Source: Mycobacterium stomatepiae | Lineage (GTDB): Bacteria > Actinomycetota > Actinomycetes > Mycobacteriales > Mycobacteriaceae | Length of the DNA stretch: 64,000 nt | NCBI RefSeq assembly: GCF_010731715.1 | Contig: NZ_AP022587.1 | Coordinates: forward strand, 4,588,001 to 4,652,000 | Direction of reading: 5' to 3' | In this document: piece by piece, positions 8,119 through 16,877 of the stretch | How the letters are laid out: each line of letters starts with the position of its first letter | How positions within the stretch are numbered: the stretch's first letter is position 1 | The notes under the pieces: generated by a model | Database searches by the model: none | The model's input: only the letters and a program-made list of their open reading frames with translations | Told to the model about the DNA's origin: nothing | Program-made: the position numbers and the translations under genes

Positions 8119-9798
8119 ATGATAGACAAACTCACCAGGATTCAGCTCTGGATATTCGCGTTGATCACCGCGATCACGCTGACCATCATGGCGATCTTCT
8201 ATCTGCGGCTGCCCGCGACGTTCGGCATCGGAACCTATCTGGCCAGTGCCGACTTCGTCGCCGGAGGCGGCCTGTACAAGAGCGCAAACGTCACTTATCG
8301 GGGAGTCGCGGTCGGCCGGGTGGAGTCGGTGGGGCTGAACCCCAACGGTGTTACCGCCGAAATGCGGCTGAACAGCGGCACTCCCATTCCGTCGAACGTC
8401 GTCGCCACCGTGAAGAGTGTCTCGGCGGTCGGTGAGCAATACGTCGACCTGGTGCCGCCCAAGGATCCGGCATCGACCAAGTTGCACAACGGATCTCGGA
8501 TCGATCGGGCCAACACCCGGATCGGCCAAGATGTTTCCGATCTGTTGAAACGGGCCGAGACGCTGGTCAACAGCCTCGGGGACACCAAGTTACGGGAGCT
8601 GTTGCACGAGACATTCCAGGCGGCTAACGGGTCGGGGCCGGAGCTGGCCCGGCTGCTCGAATCGGCCCGGTTACTGGTGGATGAGGCCAACGCCGACTAC
8701 CCGCAGGTCTCGCAGTTGATCGATCAGGCGGGCCCACTCCTGCAATCCCAGATCCGCGCCGGCGCCGACATCAAGTCGCTGGCAGATGGGTTGGCGCGGT
8801 TCACTTCCGAGGTGCAACACGCCGACCCTCAGCTTCGGTCGACGCTGGCGACCGCACCGGACGCAATCGACGAGGCCAACACCGCGTTCACCGGCATCCG
8901 CCCCAGTTTCCCCGCGCTGGCCGCCAGCCTCGCCAACCTGGGTCGGGTGGGCGTCATCTACCACAAGTCGATCGAACAACTCCTGGTCGTGCTGCCGGCG
9001 CTGTTCGCCGCGATCATCACGATGGCGGGTGGGCCTCCTCTTGACGAGGGCGGCAAGCTGGACTTCAAGCTCGACCTCAACGACCCGCCGCCGTGCGCCG
9101 TCGGCTTCCTGCCGCCACCGTTGATGCGTACACCGGCCGACGAGACGGTGCGCGAGCTGCCAAGAGACATGTACTGCAAGGTCGCTCAGAACGATCCGAG
9201 CACCGTGCGCGGCGCACGCAACTACCCCTGCCAAGAATTTCCCGGCAAGCGGGCTCCGACGATTCAGCTGTGTCGTGACCCGAAGGGCTATGTTCCGATC
9301 GGCCGTAACCCGTGGCGTGGTCCACCGGTCCCGTACAACACGCCCCAGACAAATGGGCTGAACACTTTGCCGCCCAACAAGTTCCCCTACATTCCGCTAG
9401 AAGCGGAGCCGGATCCGGGTACTCCGATCGTCGGGCCGCCGCCACCTGGTGTGGTGCCCGGGCCCGGGCCGTTGCCCAACAAGCAGCCCGCCTTCGATCC
9501 GCCGCCGCCAAACGACAGCGGGCCGCCGCCGGGCAATCCGTCATGGATGCCGCCGGGCGTCCCGCCGGTGCCGCCCCAGATCCCGTTCCCGAAGTGGCTG
9601 CCGCCGCCATCGCCACCACAGGCTATGGGGCCGCCAGTCGCGCCGAGCCTGCCTAACGGCCCCGCGTACACGACCTATGACGAAAGCACCGGAGCATTCC
9701 GGGACCCGGCAGGAGGCACTGGTATCTTCGCGGCCGGCGCGAACACGTCCAACGCCGAGAATTGGGAGGACCTGATGCTTGATCCAAGGCCGATGTAG
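8119..9798 (+). CDS. mce4F: MCE-family protein Mce4F
   Basis: Last Mce subunit of the operon, 559 aa: membrane anchor at about 9-30, MCE domain at about 38-115 (VTYRGVAVGRVES), helical domain, then a tail of roughly 130 residues from about 430 dominated by proline (runs such as PPPPG and PPPPN). The final section (TYDESTGAFRDPAGGTGIF) resembles the Mce C-terminal motif. Orthologue of Mtb Rv3494c. It begins 11 bases after mce4E and overlaps the next gene by one base. Confidence 0.93.
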   Translation: MIDKLTRIQLWIFALITAITLTIMAIFYLRLPATFGIGTYLASADFVAGGGLYKSANVTYRGVAVGRVESVGLNPNGVTAEMRLNSGTPIPSNVVATVKSVSAVGEQYVDLVPPKDPASTKLHNGSRIDRANTRIGQDVSDLLKRAETLVNSLGDTKLRELLHETFQAANGSGPELARLLESARLLVDEANADYPQVSQLIDQAGPLLQSQIRAGADIKSLADGLARFTSEVQHADPQLRSTLATAPDAIDEANTAFTGIRPSFPALAASLANLGRVGVIYHKSIEQLLVVLPALFAAIITMAGGPPLDEGGKLDFKLDLNDPPPCAVGFLPPPLMRTPADETVRELPRDMYCKVAQNDPSTVRGARNYPCQEFPGKRAPTIQLCRDPKGYVPIGRNPWRGPPVPYNTPQTNGLNTLPPNKFPYIPLEAEPDPGTPIVGPPPPGVVPGPGPLPNKQPAFDPPPPNDSGPPPGNPSWMPPGVPPVPPQIPFPKWLPPPSPPQAMGPPVAPSLPNGPAYTTYDESTGAFRDPAGGTGIFAAGANTSNAENWEDLMLDPRPM

Positions 9799-10508
9799 TG
9801 GCCTCCGCAGTCAATGGCGACCAAACGACGGCACCGCGTGCCCGTCGCCGGGCGTCGCGCCCGGCAGGTCCGGCGAACAGTGATTCGAGCGCGGTCACCG
9901 AGGTTGCGCTCGAGGTTTCGGCCGAAGCTAAGAAGCAACCGGCCAAACGCGTCAAGAACCTCAAGGCGCTCAAGCCGCCACCGCGGCGACGGCCGAATGC
10001 GCGCATGGTTGGCTGGGTTTCGTTGGCTGCCGGGCTGCTAGCGATTGGCGCGCTGGCCGGCTGTCTGACCGCCTTGATCGTTTCCCAACGGCACGCCGAG
10101 GCGGCGCAGGCCCACGATCAGCACTTCGTCGACACCGCCACGCAGACGGTGCAAAACATGTTCAGCTACAAGCAGGACAACATCGACGACAGCGTGAACC
10201 GGTTCTACAACGGCACCAGCGGTCCGCTGCGCGGCATGCTCGGCGCCAACAACAATATCGAAAACCTCAAGGCCCTGTTCCGCTCCACCAATGCGACATC
10301 CGAGGCAGTGATCAACGGCGCGGCCCTGGAAGGCATTGACACGGCTACTGATAACGCCTCGGTGTTGGTGTCGGTGCGCGTCACGGTGGCCGATATCGAC
10401 GGTGTCCACAAGCCGTCGCAGCCGTACCGGCTGCGGGTCATCGTCCACGAGGATGAGCAGGGACACATGACGGGTTATGACCTGAAATATCCCGACGGAG
10501 GCAACTGA
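9798..10508 (+). CDS. Mce-associated membrane protein (Rv3493c-like)
   Basis: A 236-aa protein with a basic, disordered N-terminal 70 residues, one transmembrane helix (about 71-95) and an extracytoplasmic domain. This is the Mas pattern found at the ends of mce operons, thought to stabilise the Mce complex. The GTG start at 9798 overlaps the mce4F stop by one base. Orthologue of Mtb Rv3493c. Confidence 0.85.
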   Translation: MASAVNGDQTTAPRARRRASRPAGPANSDSSAVTEVALEVSAEAKKQPAKRVKNLKALKPPPRRRPNARMVGWVSLAAGLLAIGALAGCLTALIVSQRHAEAAQAHDQHFVDTATQTVQNMFSYKQDNIDDSVNRFYNGTSGPLRGMLGANNNIENLKALFRSTNATSEAVINGAALEGIDTATDNASVLVSVRVTVADIDGVHKPSQPYRLRVIVHEDEQGHMTGYDLKYPDGGN

Positions 10509-10993
10509 TGCGGCGATGGCTGGTCATCGCCGCGGGGTACCTCGCGGTCGTCGGCATCGTGGGGTTGTCCGCGGCGGCCGGCTGGTTCTACTGGGAACGG
10601 GTCGAGATCCGCGGCGAGCAGACGGCACGGGCGGTGCTGCCGCAGCTCGCCGCCAAGGAGGTGCCTGCGGTCTTCGCCTACGACTACCAGACCGTCGAAC
10701 GCAGCCTCGCCGACGCGTATCCGATGCTGACGCCCGACTATCGTCAGGAATTTCAGAAGAGCGCCAATGCGCAGATCATTCCCGAGGCCAAGAAGCGCGA
10801 GGTGGTCGTCCAGGCCAATGTCGTTGGCGTTGGGGTCATGTCAGCAAAGCGGGATTCGGCATCGGTGATGGTGTACATGAACCGGACCGTGACCGATAAG
10901 ACCCGGCAGCCGCTCTACGACGGCAGCCGGTTACGGGTGGACTTCAAGAAGATCGGCGACAAATGGCTGATCGCCTACATCACGCCGATCTAG
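10508..10993 (+). CDS. Mce-associated membrane protein (Rv3492c-like)
   Basis: A 161-aa protein with one N-terminal membrane helix (about 4-26) followed by a small alpha+beta domain of the SnoaL/NTF2-like kind seen in Mce-associated proteins. The start overlaps the previous stop (TGATG at 10506-10510). Probably the last gene of the mce4 transcript, since the following genes run the other way. Orthologue of Mtb Rv3492c. Confidence 0.85.
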   Translation: MRRWLVIAAGYLAVVGIVGLSAAAGWFYWERVEIRGEQTARAVLPQLAAKEVPAVFAYDYQTVERSLADAYPMLTPDYRQEFQKSANAQIIPEAKKREVVVQANVVGVGVMSAKRDSASVMVYMNRTVTDKTRQPLYDGSRLRVDFKKIGDKWLIAYITPI

Positions 10994-11003
10994 CCATCAG
11001 CCA

Positions 11004-11575
11004 TCAGTAGCAGATCGCAATGTTGTTGCACTGCATGGGATAACGTTGGATCGGGCTGGGCGGAGGCCCGGTCAGCTGCAGCGAGAACGGTGTTTTTTCA
11101 TCGCCGGTTCCAAGCCGCAGACCGAACCGTGCATCGTGGTATGCGTGCCGCTCATGGTTTCGTCGCTGAAGGCCCAGGTGTCGGTCGACTGCGCGGTGCC
11201 GCCGCCCGGGCATGAGACGCCGTCTGGCTTGTCGACGCCGAAAGTCCACAGCATGCTCGACATTCGGGCCCGGCCGCTGAAGTTCTGCAGCTTGTCGGCG
11301 GCGGAGATCTTCTGATCCGTGGCGCTCACGACGTTGAGCGCACATTGCATCGCGAACACGATCGGGTCGGAATAGTCGTTCATGTTCCGGGTTCCGGAGG
11401 GCTGATCGCATATTGCCGTGACGGTCCAGGTGACCCCCGAGACGCCCGCCTCGTTGTAGTGGTAGGTCCCGTCCGCCGGAGGGCCCAGAGCGCGTGCCGG
11501 ATTGCCCGATTCCAGCGCGATTCCTATTGCCACCGCTGAGAAGACGCCGGCTCCTGCGGCCAGCGCGCGACGCAT
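11004..11575 (-). pseudogene. Secreted protein, Rv3491-like, frameshifted near the 3' end
   Basis: Start ATG at 11575 (a GTG two codons earlier is also possible; ribosome site GGGAGGG at 11586-11592). The N-terminus MRRALAAGAGVFSAVAIG is a signal peptide. The frame continues to GLEPAMKK and then meets a stop 7 codons later. In the next frame the sequence reads TPFSLQLTGPPPSPIQRY and ends ICY, a natural continuation and C-terminus. The switch falls in a run of six A (11093-11098); seven A would restore one frame of about 190 codons. It lies where Rv3491 lies in Mtb, converging on the mce4 operon. Either a real inactivation or a homopolymer error. Confidence 0.65.
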
Positions 11576-11661
11576 TTTCACAGTGCCCTCCCTTCCGGTC
11601 TTCCCTTTAGCTGCATCGAGTATCACAGCGTTTCGGCGTCAACACCATGGGTCGGTTGCCG

Positions 11662-13143
11662 TTATTTCGTGCCCGGTGGATGCGCCTCGGCGAGCGCATC
11701 GAGAAACGACCGCGCCCAGCGGTCCACGTCATGAGCGAGCACCTGGCGCCGCAACGACCGCATCCGTCGGCGGCCCTCGTCGGCCGGCTGGTTCAGCGCT
11801 GCCTCGATCGCGTCCTTGACGCCCTCCAGGTCGTGCGGGTTGACCAGGTAAGCCTGTCGCAATTCGGCTGCGGCGCCGGTGAATTCGGACAGAACGAGCG
11901 CACCGCCGAGATCGCTGCGGCAGGCGACATACTCCTTGGCTACCAGATTCATGCCGTCCCGCAGCGGGGTGACCAGCATGACGTCGCTGGCCACGAAGAA
12001 CGCGATGAGTTCGTCGCGGGGAACCGACCGATGGATGTAATGCACCACCGGATGGCCGACTTCGGCGTATTCGCCGTTGATGTGGCCGACCTGGCGTTCG
12101 ATTTCGTCGCGCAGCAGCTGATAGCTCTCCACGCGTTCGCGGCTGGGGGTGGCCAGCTGGACGAGCACCGTGTCGTCGCGTTTGATGCGTTCCTCGGAGA
12201 GCAGTTCGGAAAAGGCCTTCAACCGAACGTCGATGCCCTTGGTGTAGTCGAGCCGGTCGACACCCAGCAGGATCTTGCGCGGGTTGCCCAACTCTGTGCG
12301 GAGCTCTTTGGCGTGGCGCCGGATGTCGCGATGCTTGGCCACCCCGTCGAGAGTGCCGGAGTCGATCGAGATCGGAAAGGCACCCACTCGCACGCTGCGG
12401 GATTCCAGTTGCACCTCGCCGAACCGCGACCGCACACCGACGGCTCCACGGGAGGTATTGGCGCTGAGCAGTTGTCGGGAAAGAAACAGGAAATTCTGGG
12501 CGCCACCGACGAGGTGGAAGCCGACCAGGTCGGCACCGAGCAGGCCTTCGATGATCTCGGTGCGCCATGGCAACTGCATGAACAGCTCGACGGGCGGGAA
12601 CGGGATGTGCAGGAAGAAGCCGATCGTCAGGTCGGGGCGCAGCGTGCGCAGCATCTTGGGGACCAGCTGCAATTGGTAGTCCTGCACCCACACCGTCGCG
12701 CCGTCGGCCGCGGCGCGGGAGGTGGCTTCGGCGAAGCGTTGGTTGACCTCGACGTAGCGATCCCACCATTCCCGGTGGTAGATCGGCTTGACAATGACGT
12801 CGTGGTACAGCGGCCACAGGGTCGCGTTCGAGAATCCCTCGTAGTACTGGGCGACGTCGTCGGCGGACAGGCGCACCGGGTAGAGCTGTAGTTCGTCCTG
12901 GGCGATGGGCTCGTCGTCGACGTCGACTTCCTCGTCGACCACCCCGGGCCAGCCGACCCACGCCCCGCTGCGTTTGCGCAGCAGCGGCTCCAGGGCCGTC
13001 ACCAACCCCCCGGGGCTACGCTTCCAGGCCGTGGAGCCGTCGGGGAGCCGCTCCAAATCGACCGGTAGCCGATTGGCGACCACCACAAAGTCGGAATTCC
13101 CGACATGTGCAGCCTTCGAGCTCGGGCCTCCCCGGGAAGCCAT
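11662..13143 (-). CDS. otsA: Trehalose-6-phosphate synthase OtsA
   Basis: GT20 glycosyltransferase, 493 aa. It joins glucose from a nucleotide sugar to glucose-6-phosphate to make trehalose-6-phosphate, the precursor of trehalose and mycolyl-trehalose carriers. Family motifs are present in order: [46 protein letters not shown], and [16 protein letters not shown] (sugar-nucleotide site) near the C-terminus. The ATG at 13143 directly follows the TAA stop of a 54-aa gene, so translation is probably coupled. Orthologue of Mtb Rv3490. Confidence 0.96.
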   Translation of the reverse strand: MASRGGPSSKAAHVGNSDFVVVANRLPVDLERLPDGSTAWKRSPGGLVTALEPLLRKRSGAWVGWPGVVDEEVDVDDEPIAQDELQLYPVRLSADDVAQYYEGFSNATLWPLYHDVIVKPIYHREWWDRYVEVNQRFAEATSRAAADGATVWVQDYQLQLVPKMLRTLRPDLTIGFFLHIPFPPVELFMQLPWRTEIIEGLLGADLVGFHLVGGAQNFLFLSRQLLSANTSRGAVGVRSRFGEVQLESRSVRVGAFPISIDSGTLDGVAKHRDIRRHAKELRTELGNPRKILLGVDRLDYTKGIDVRLKAFSELLSEERIKRDDTVLVQLATPSRERVESYQLLRDEIERQVGHINGEYAEVGHPVVHYIHRSVPRDELIAFFVASDVMLVTPLRDGMNLVAKEYVACRSDLGGALVLSEFTGAAAELRQAYLVNPHDLEGVKDAIEAALNQPADEGRRRMRSLRRQVLAHDVDRWARSFLDALAEAHPPGTK

Positions 13144-13308
13144 TTATGCGTCGAGTTTCGCCGGTCCAATACCGAGCATGGACAAGAAAACGCGGCACTC
13201 GTCGGCGTCGTTGGCGTGCGCGGCGACGACCCGCCTGGCCTGGTTGGCGGTGCTGTCGGCCAGCGGCTCGACATCGCCGATTTCGCCAGGATCAGATTTT
13301 GTAGGCAT
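13144..13308 (-). CDS. Small protein upstream of and coupled to otsA (Rv3489-like)
   Basis: A 54-aa frame from ATG 13308 to TAA 13146-13144, beginning MPTKSDPGEIGDVEPLA and ending MLGIGPAKLDA. Its stop is immediately followed by the otsA ATG with no gap. It has an acidic N-terminus, a basic middle (QARRVVAAHANDADECR) and no membrane segment. Mtb has an equally short gene, Rv3489, in this position. Function is not known; the abutting arrangement suggests co-translation with OtsA. Confidence 0.75.
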   Translation of the reverse strand: MPTKSDPGEIGDVEPLADSTANQARRVVAAHANDADECRVFLSMLGIGPAKLDA

Positions 13309-13891
13309 GGCACAACTCTATGCGACGCCGATATTCGCCCGCAGCCGTCTGCTGCGGCGCGGAGCCTGCCAGCCCGTAGGACCCGGTTTACCGATGCCGC
13401 ACACCTGGCCGAAATCTATGTGCGGTCATTTGTTCGTGCAAGGCACCGGAATTGTTAACAAATACCGAATCTTCCTGGGCGAGACGCCGTATCGGGCCTC
13501 GCGCCCGAGGGCCGAGCAAGGTGGCCGGATTTAAACCCGAAGATTCGCTTTCATCGGTGTTTCCGCGAGGCGTCCTGGCGAATGTTTGCGAGGCCCCGGC
13601 GCCCGGCGTCCGGCGGAGTCCGTGCGGGTCTCAATTGACGTTCGGGTAACTCGGTCTAGGCGGGTCGAAGCCACGGTGATCATGGTCTCGACGTGGAAAG
13701 ATTCTGTTACACCATGGTGTCGAGAGGTTGCGTCGCGGTAGCCTGCAAGGGGCCGCACCTGTCTGTCTACTGACGGATGTCCAGTTGTTCAAAGGCAAAC
13801 CAGGATGTCATCACGACAAACGAATTATCCTAAGCCGCAGTGCGCCGAACTTTGGCGTTGCGCTGACGTCTAAGACTTCGGGAGAAGAACA
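13309..13891. other. Intergenic region, about 580 bases, no convincing gene
   Basis: Open frames here have non-coding composition and no ribosome site. Two short perfect palindromes stand out: TTGTTAACAA at 13452-13461 and ACACCATGGTGT at 13709-13720. The second lies upstream of the DivIVA-like gene and could be an operator. Confidence 0.5.
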
Positions 13892-14866
13892 ATGGCTCTC
13901 ACCCCGGCCGATGTTCACAATGTCGCGTTCTCTCGGGCGCGCATTGGTAAGCGTGGCTACAGCGAGCAAGAAGTCGACCTGTTCATCGACCTGGTTGAGC
14001 AAGAGCTGATCCGCCACATCGAAGAGGACGCCGAACTCCGGCACCGCAACGCCGAGCTCCGCAATCGCGATGGTGGGCTCAAGAAGCGAGAAGCCGAGCT
14101 CGCCCAGCGCGAAGCCATTCTGCACGAGCAGCAAGGTGAAATCCGCAGGCAAGAAGTGGAAATTCGCAAGCACGAGGATCAGCTTCGCCACCAGGAGGCC
14201 CAGCTCGCCCATCGGGGAACGCCGCTTCCGCAGCAGGTCGCTCAGCTTCGCTATCGGGAAGCCCAGGTCGCGCAGCGCGAGGCCCAATTCGCCCAGCACG
14301 AAGCCGAGGTCGCGCAGCACGAAGCCCAGCTCGCCCAGCGGGAGTCCCAGCTTCGCCGCCGGGAAGCCGAGCTCAACCAGTGGGAATCCGAACTTCGCCA
14401 GCAGGAAGCCGAGTTCGAGCAGCACGAAGCCCGACTCGCCCAGCGGGAATCGGAGATAGAACACCACGAAGCCGAGCTGCACCACCTGCTGGAACAGCCG
14501 CATGCGGTCGCCTCCGGCGCAGAGGCCGCGGCGGGCCAGGTAGCGCGACAGCAATTGCGAGCGGTACCGCCGCCGGTCGCGGTCAACGGGGTAGCGCACC
14601 TCGAGGAGACGCGCACGGTCGCCGCTGTGCACGGACGGCACGACATGGAGCGGATGGCGATCCGGGCGGTCACCGACACGCTCGGCAACACGGTGACCGA
14701 GACCGTGCACGAACGGACCCGCCGCAGCGACGGCACCCCGGCGGTTGCCTCCGACGATTCGACCGAGCTCGATCAGTTGAAGGAAGAGAACGCGGAACTG
14801 GCCCGCTCCCAGGGCTTGCTCAAATCCGCGGCCGCCCTCCTCGCGGCCGCACTCGACCGGCCGTAG
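13892..14866 (+). CDS. DivIVA-domain protein with a long heptad-repeat rod
   Basis: A 324-aa cytoplasmic protein. Residues 1-50 are a DivIVA N-terminal domain ([15 protein letters not shown] followed by [19 protein letters not shown]). Residues 64-196 are 19 uninterrupted seven-residue units such as [14 protein letters not shown] and RRREAEL, each ending in one aliphatic or aromatic residue. A less regular C-terminal part ends in a short second coiled coil ([15 protein letters not shown]). DivIVA proteins mark poles and septa and steer cell-wall growth in mycobacteria. This is not Wag31 itself and the role is not known. Ribosome site: GGGAGAAG at 13880-13887. Confidence 0.8.
   Translation: MALTPADVHNVAFSRARIGKRGYSEQEVDLFIDLVEQELIRHIEEDAELRHRNAELRNRDGGLKKREAELAQREAILHEQQGEIRRQEVEIRKHEDQLRHQEAQLAHRGTPLPQQVAQLRYREAQVAQREAQFAQHEAEVAQHEAQLAQRESQLRRREAELNQWESELRQQEAEFEQHEARLAQRESEIEHHEAELHHLLEQPHAVASGAEAAAGQVARQQLRAVPPPVAVNGVAHLEETRTVAAVHGRHDMERMAIRAVTDTLGNTVTETVHERTRRSDGTPAVASDDSTELDQLKEENAELARSQGLLKSAAALLAAALDRP
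14081..14479 (+). repeat. Nineteen tandem 21-base coding repeats
   Basis: The heptad rod of the DivIVA-like protein is encoded by a degenerate 21-base tandem array with core GCCCAG-CTCGCCCAGCG. Such arrays can expand or contract by slippage in steps that keep frame. Confidence 0.75.
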
Positions 14867-14875
14867 CCCGGCCGG
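14857..14875 (+). terminator. Weak hairpin over the stop codon of the DivIVA-like gene
   Basis: CCGGCCG (14857-14863) pairs with CGGCCGG (14869-14875) across a 5-base loop. No T-run follows, so termination is uncertain. Confidence 0.25.
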
Positions 14876-14912
14876 CCCTCGCTCGGCGGGCGGCGGCCAA
14901 CCCAATTCCAGG

Positions 14913-14944
14913 TTGCTTACACGCTCGCCGTAATGTGTAAACAA
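14913..14944. promoter_or_regulatory. Inverted repeat in front of the crotonase gene
   Basis: TTGCTTACAC and GTGTAAACAA form 10-base arms with one mismatch and a 12-base spacer, 31 bases before the start codon. The layout suits a dimeric regulator (TetR/GntR type). Confidence 0.4.
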
Positions 14945-14975
14945 GGCGTATTCAACGACGAACGAGGTGGGCCGA

Positions 14976-15910
14976 ATGACAGTCTCCGAGGAAGCCGACG
15001 CCGCGGCGGCCAACGCCAGCGCTAACGAGCTGGTGGCCTACGAGACCCTCGACGAGGGTCGCATAGCGCGGATTTGGCTGAACCGGCCCGAGGCCCGCAA
15101 TGCGCAGAGCCGCGGCCTGTTGGTCCAGCTCGACGAGGCGTTCGGCCGGGCCGAGGCCGACGACACCGTGCGTGTGGTGATCCTGGCGGCGCGCGGAGGA
15201 ACTTCTCCGCCGGCCACGACTTGGGCTCCGAGCAGGCGCTGGCCGAACGCGCCCCCGGGCCGGGACAGCACCCGACCTTCCGTTCTCACGGCGCGACTTA
15301 CGAGCCGATCATGGAGAAGCTTTACCACCAGGAGTGGCACTTCTTCTTCGAAAACACCTGCCGCTGGCGCGATCTGCGCAAGATCACGATCGCCCAGGTG
15401 CAGGGCAACGCGATCTCAGCTGGCCTGATGCTGATCTGGGCATGCGATCTGATCGTCGCGGCCGACAACGCGAAGTTCAGCGATGTCGTCGCCGTCCGGC
15501 TCGGCATGCCCGGCGTCGAATACTATGCTCACCCATGGGAATTCGGTCCGCGAAAGGCCAAAGAACTTCTGCTGACCGGTGATTCGATCGATGCCGACGA
15601 GGCCCATCGGCTCGGTATGGTTTCCAAGGTCTTCCCGGCCGACGAATTAGAGGAAAAGACACTGGAATTCGCGCGACGTGTCGCCGAGCGGCCCACGATG
15701 GCGTCGCTGTTGATCAAGGATTCGGTCAACGCCGCCTCCGACGCGATGGGTTACACCGAGGCGCTGCGCCACGCATTCCACGTCCACCTGCTGGGCCACG
15801 CACACTGGGCGGCGTTCAACGAGAACAGGTGGCCGGTCGGCCAGCCGCCGCACGTCGAGGACTGGCGTGCGGCGAAGCCGACCAAGGTCGCGCGCCGTGA
15901 TACGCCGTAG
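14976..15910 (+). pseudogene. Enoyl-CoA hydratase/isomerase (crotonase), one-base frameshift
   Basis: Start ATG 14976 with GAGGTGGG at 14964-14971 as ribosome site. The first frame gives a normal crotonase N-terminus (IARIWLNRPEARNAQSRGLL, then VRVVILAARG). It then leaves register, and the protein continues one frame lower with NFSAGHDLGSEQ (oxyanion-hole region), QGNAISAGLMLIWACDLIVA and the usual C-terminal half to DTP. The switch lies at about 15192-15197 in a GCGCGGAGG run; one missing base explains it. Restored length is about 311 aa, normal for the family. Whether the gene is truly broken or misread cannot be settled from this sequence. Confidence 0.75.
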
Positions 15911-15985
15911 CAATTTCGGCAGGCTTCTCGCCTAACGAGACCCGGGGTAGCGATATTCCGGGCGGGTGCTGCATGCTTCTATGGC

Positions 15986-15999
15986 TAGAACCTGTTCCA
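15986..15999. promoter_or_regulatory. KstR-like operator in front of SDR
   Basis: TAGAACCTGTTCCA matches TNNAACNNGTTNNA at every fixed position and is nearly palindromic. It ends 17 bases before the GTG start of the SDR, which also supports that start. Confidence 0.6.
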
Positions 16000-16016
16000 G
16001 TTTGAGAGGGCCCCGC

Positions 16017-16862
16017 GTGCAGCTATCTTTCGAAGACCGGACGTATTTGATCACCGGCGGCGGCAGCGGCATCGGTAAGGGTGTGGCCGCCGGGCTGGCC
16101 GTCGCCGGGGCTTCCGTCATGATCGTCGGCCGCAATGCCGACCGTTTGGCGGGCGCCGTCGAGGAGGTCCAGGCGCTGGCCGATAGTGCCGGTAAGGGCG
16201 GCGCGATCCGCTACGAGCCCGCCGACGTCACCAACGAGGACGAGGTGTCCCGTGCGGTCGACGCCGCAACCGCATGGCACGGTCGGCTGCACGGCGCGGT
16301 GCATTGCGCGGGCGGCTCGCTTACCATCGGGCCGATCACTCACACCGACTCGGAGTCGTGGCGAAACACCGTGGACCTCAACGTCAACGGCACCATGTAC
16401 GTGCTCAAGCACGTCGGGCGTGAGTTGGTGCGCGGCGGCGGCGGATCGTTCGTCGGAATCTCGTCGATCGCGGCCAGCAACACGCACCGGTGGTTCGGGC
16501 CCTACGGCGTCACCAAGTCGGCGATCGACCACATGATGATGTTGGCCGCCGACGAACTCGGGCCGTCCTGGGTACGCGTCAACAGCGTCCGTCCCGGCCT
16601 GATCCGCACCGATCTGGTGGACGCCGCCGTGATTCAGTCGCCGGAGATCAGCGGCGACTATGCGCTGTGTACGCCGCTGCCGCGGTGCGGTGAAGTCGAG
16701 GACGTGGCCAACCTGGTCCTGTTCCTGCTCAGCGACGCGGCTGCCTGGATCACCGGACAGTGCATCAACGTCGACGGCGGCCATATTTTGCGTCGCGGCC
16801 CGGACTACTCCTCGATGATGGTGCAGATGTTCGGCGAGGACGCGCTACGCGGAGTGGTTTAA
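16017..16862 (+). CDS. Short-chain dehydrogenase/reductase (Rv3485c-like)
   Basis: A 281-aa classical SDR. The cofactor motif TGGGSGIG follows the first beta strand, with the NNAG-equivalent CAGG, catalytic Ser in GISSIAAS, YGVTK (Tyr/Lys), and the C-terminal DGGHILRRG. The frame is open to 15966, but GTG at 16017 is preferred: it has a GAGAGGG site 6 bases upstream, gives a typical SDR N-terminus, and leaves the KstR-like operator outside the coding region. The next SDR follows after 15 bases. Probably acts on a hydroxyacyl or steroid substrate; the exact substrate is not visible. Matches Mtb Rv3485c in position and orientation. Confidence 0.85.
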   Translation: MQLSFEDRTYLITGGGSGIGKGVAAGLAVAGASVMIVGRNADRLAGAVEEVQALADSAGKGGAIRYEPADVTNEDEVSRAVDAATAWHGRLHGAVHCAGGSLTIGPITHTDSESWRNTVDLNVNGTMYVLKHVGRELVRGGGGSFVGISSIAASNTHRWFGPYGVTKSAIDHMMMLAADELGPSWVRVNSVRPGLIRTDLVDAAVIQSPEISGDYALCTPLPRCGEVEDVANLVLFLLSDAAAWITGQCINVDGGHILRRGPDYSSMMVQMFGEDALRGVV

Positions 16863-16877
16863 CCCAGGAGAAGCAAG

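Noticed and set aside
13452..13461. Palindrome TTGTTAACAA as an operator
   Set aside because: Ten bases, AT-rich and distant from both flanking starts; too short to support by itself.
14081..14479. Regular tandem repeats that could suggest a CRISPR array
   Set aside because: Period is 21 bases without spacers, in frame within one gene, and encodes heptads; no cas genes nearby.
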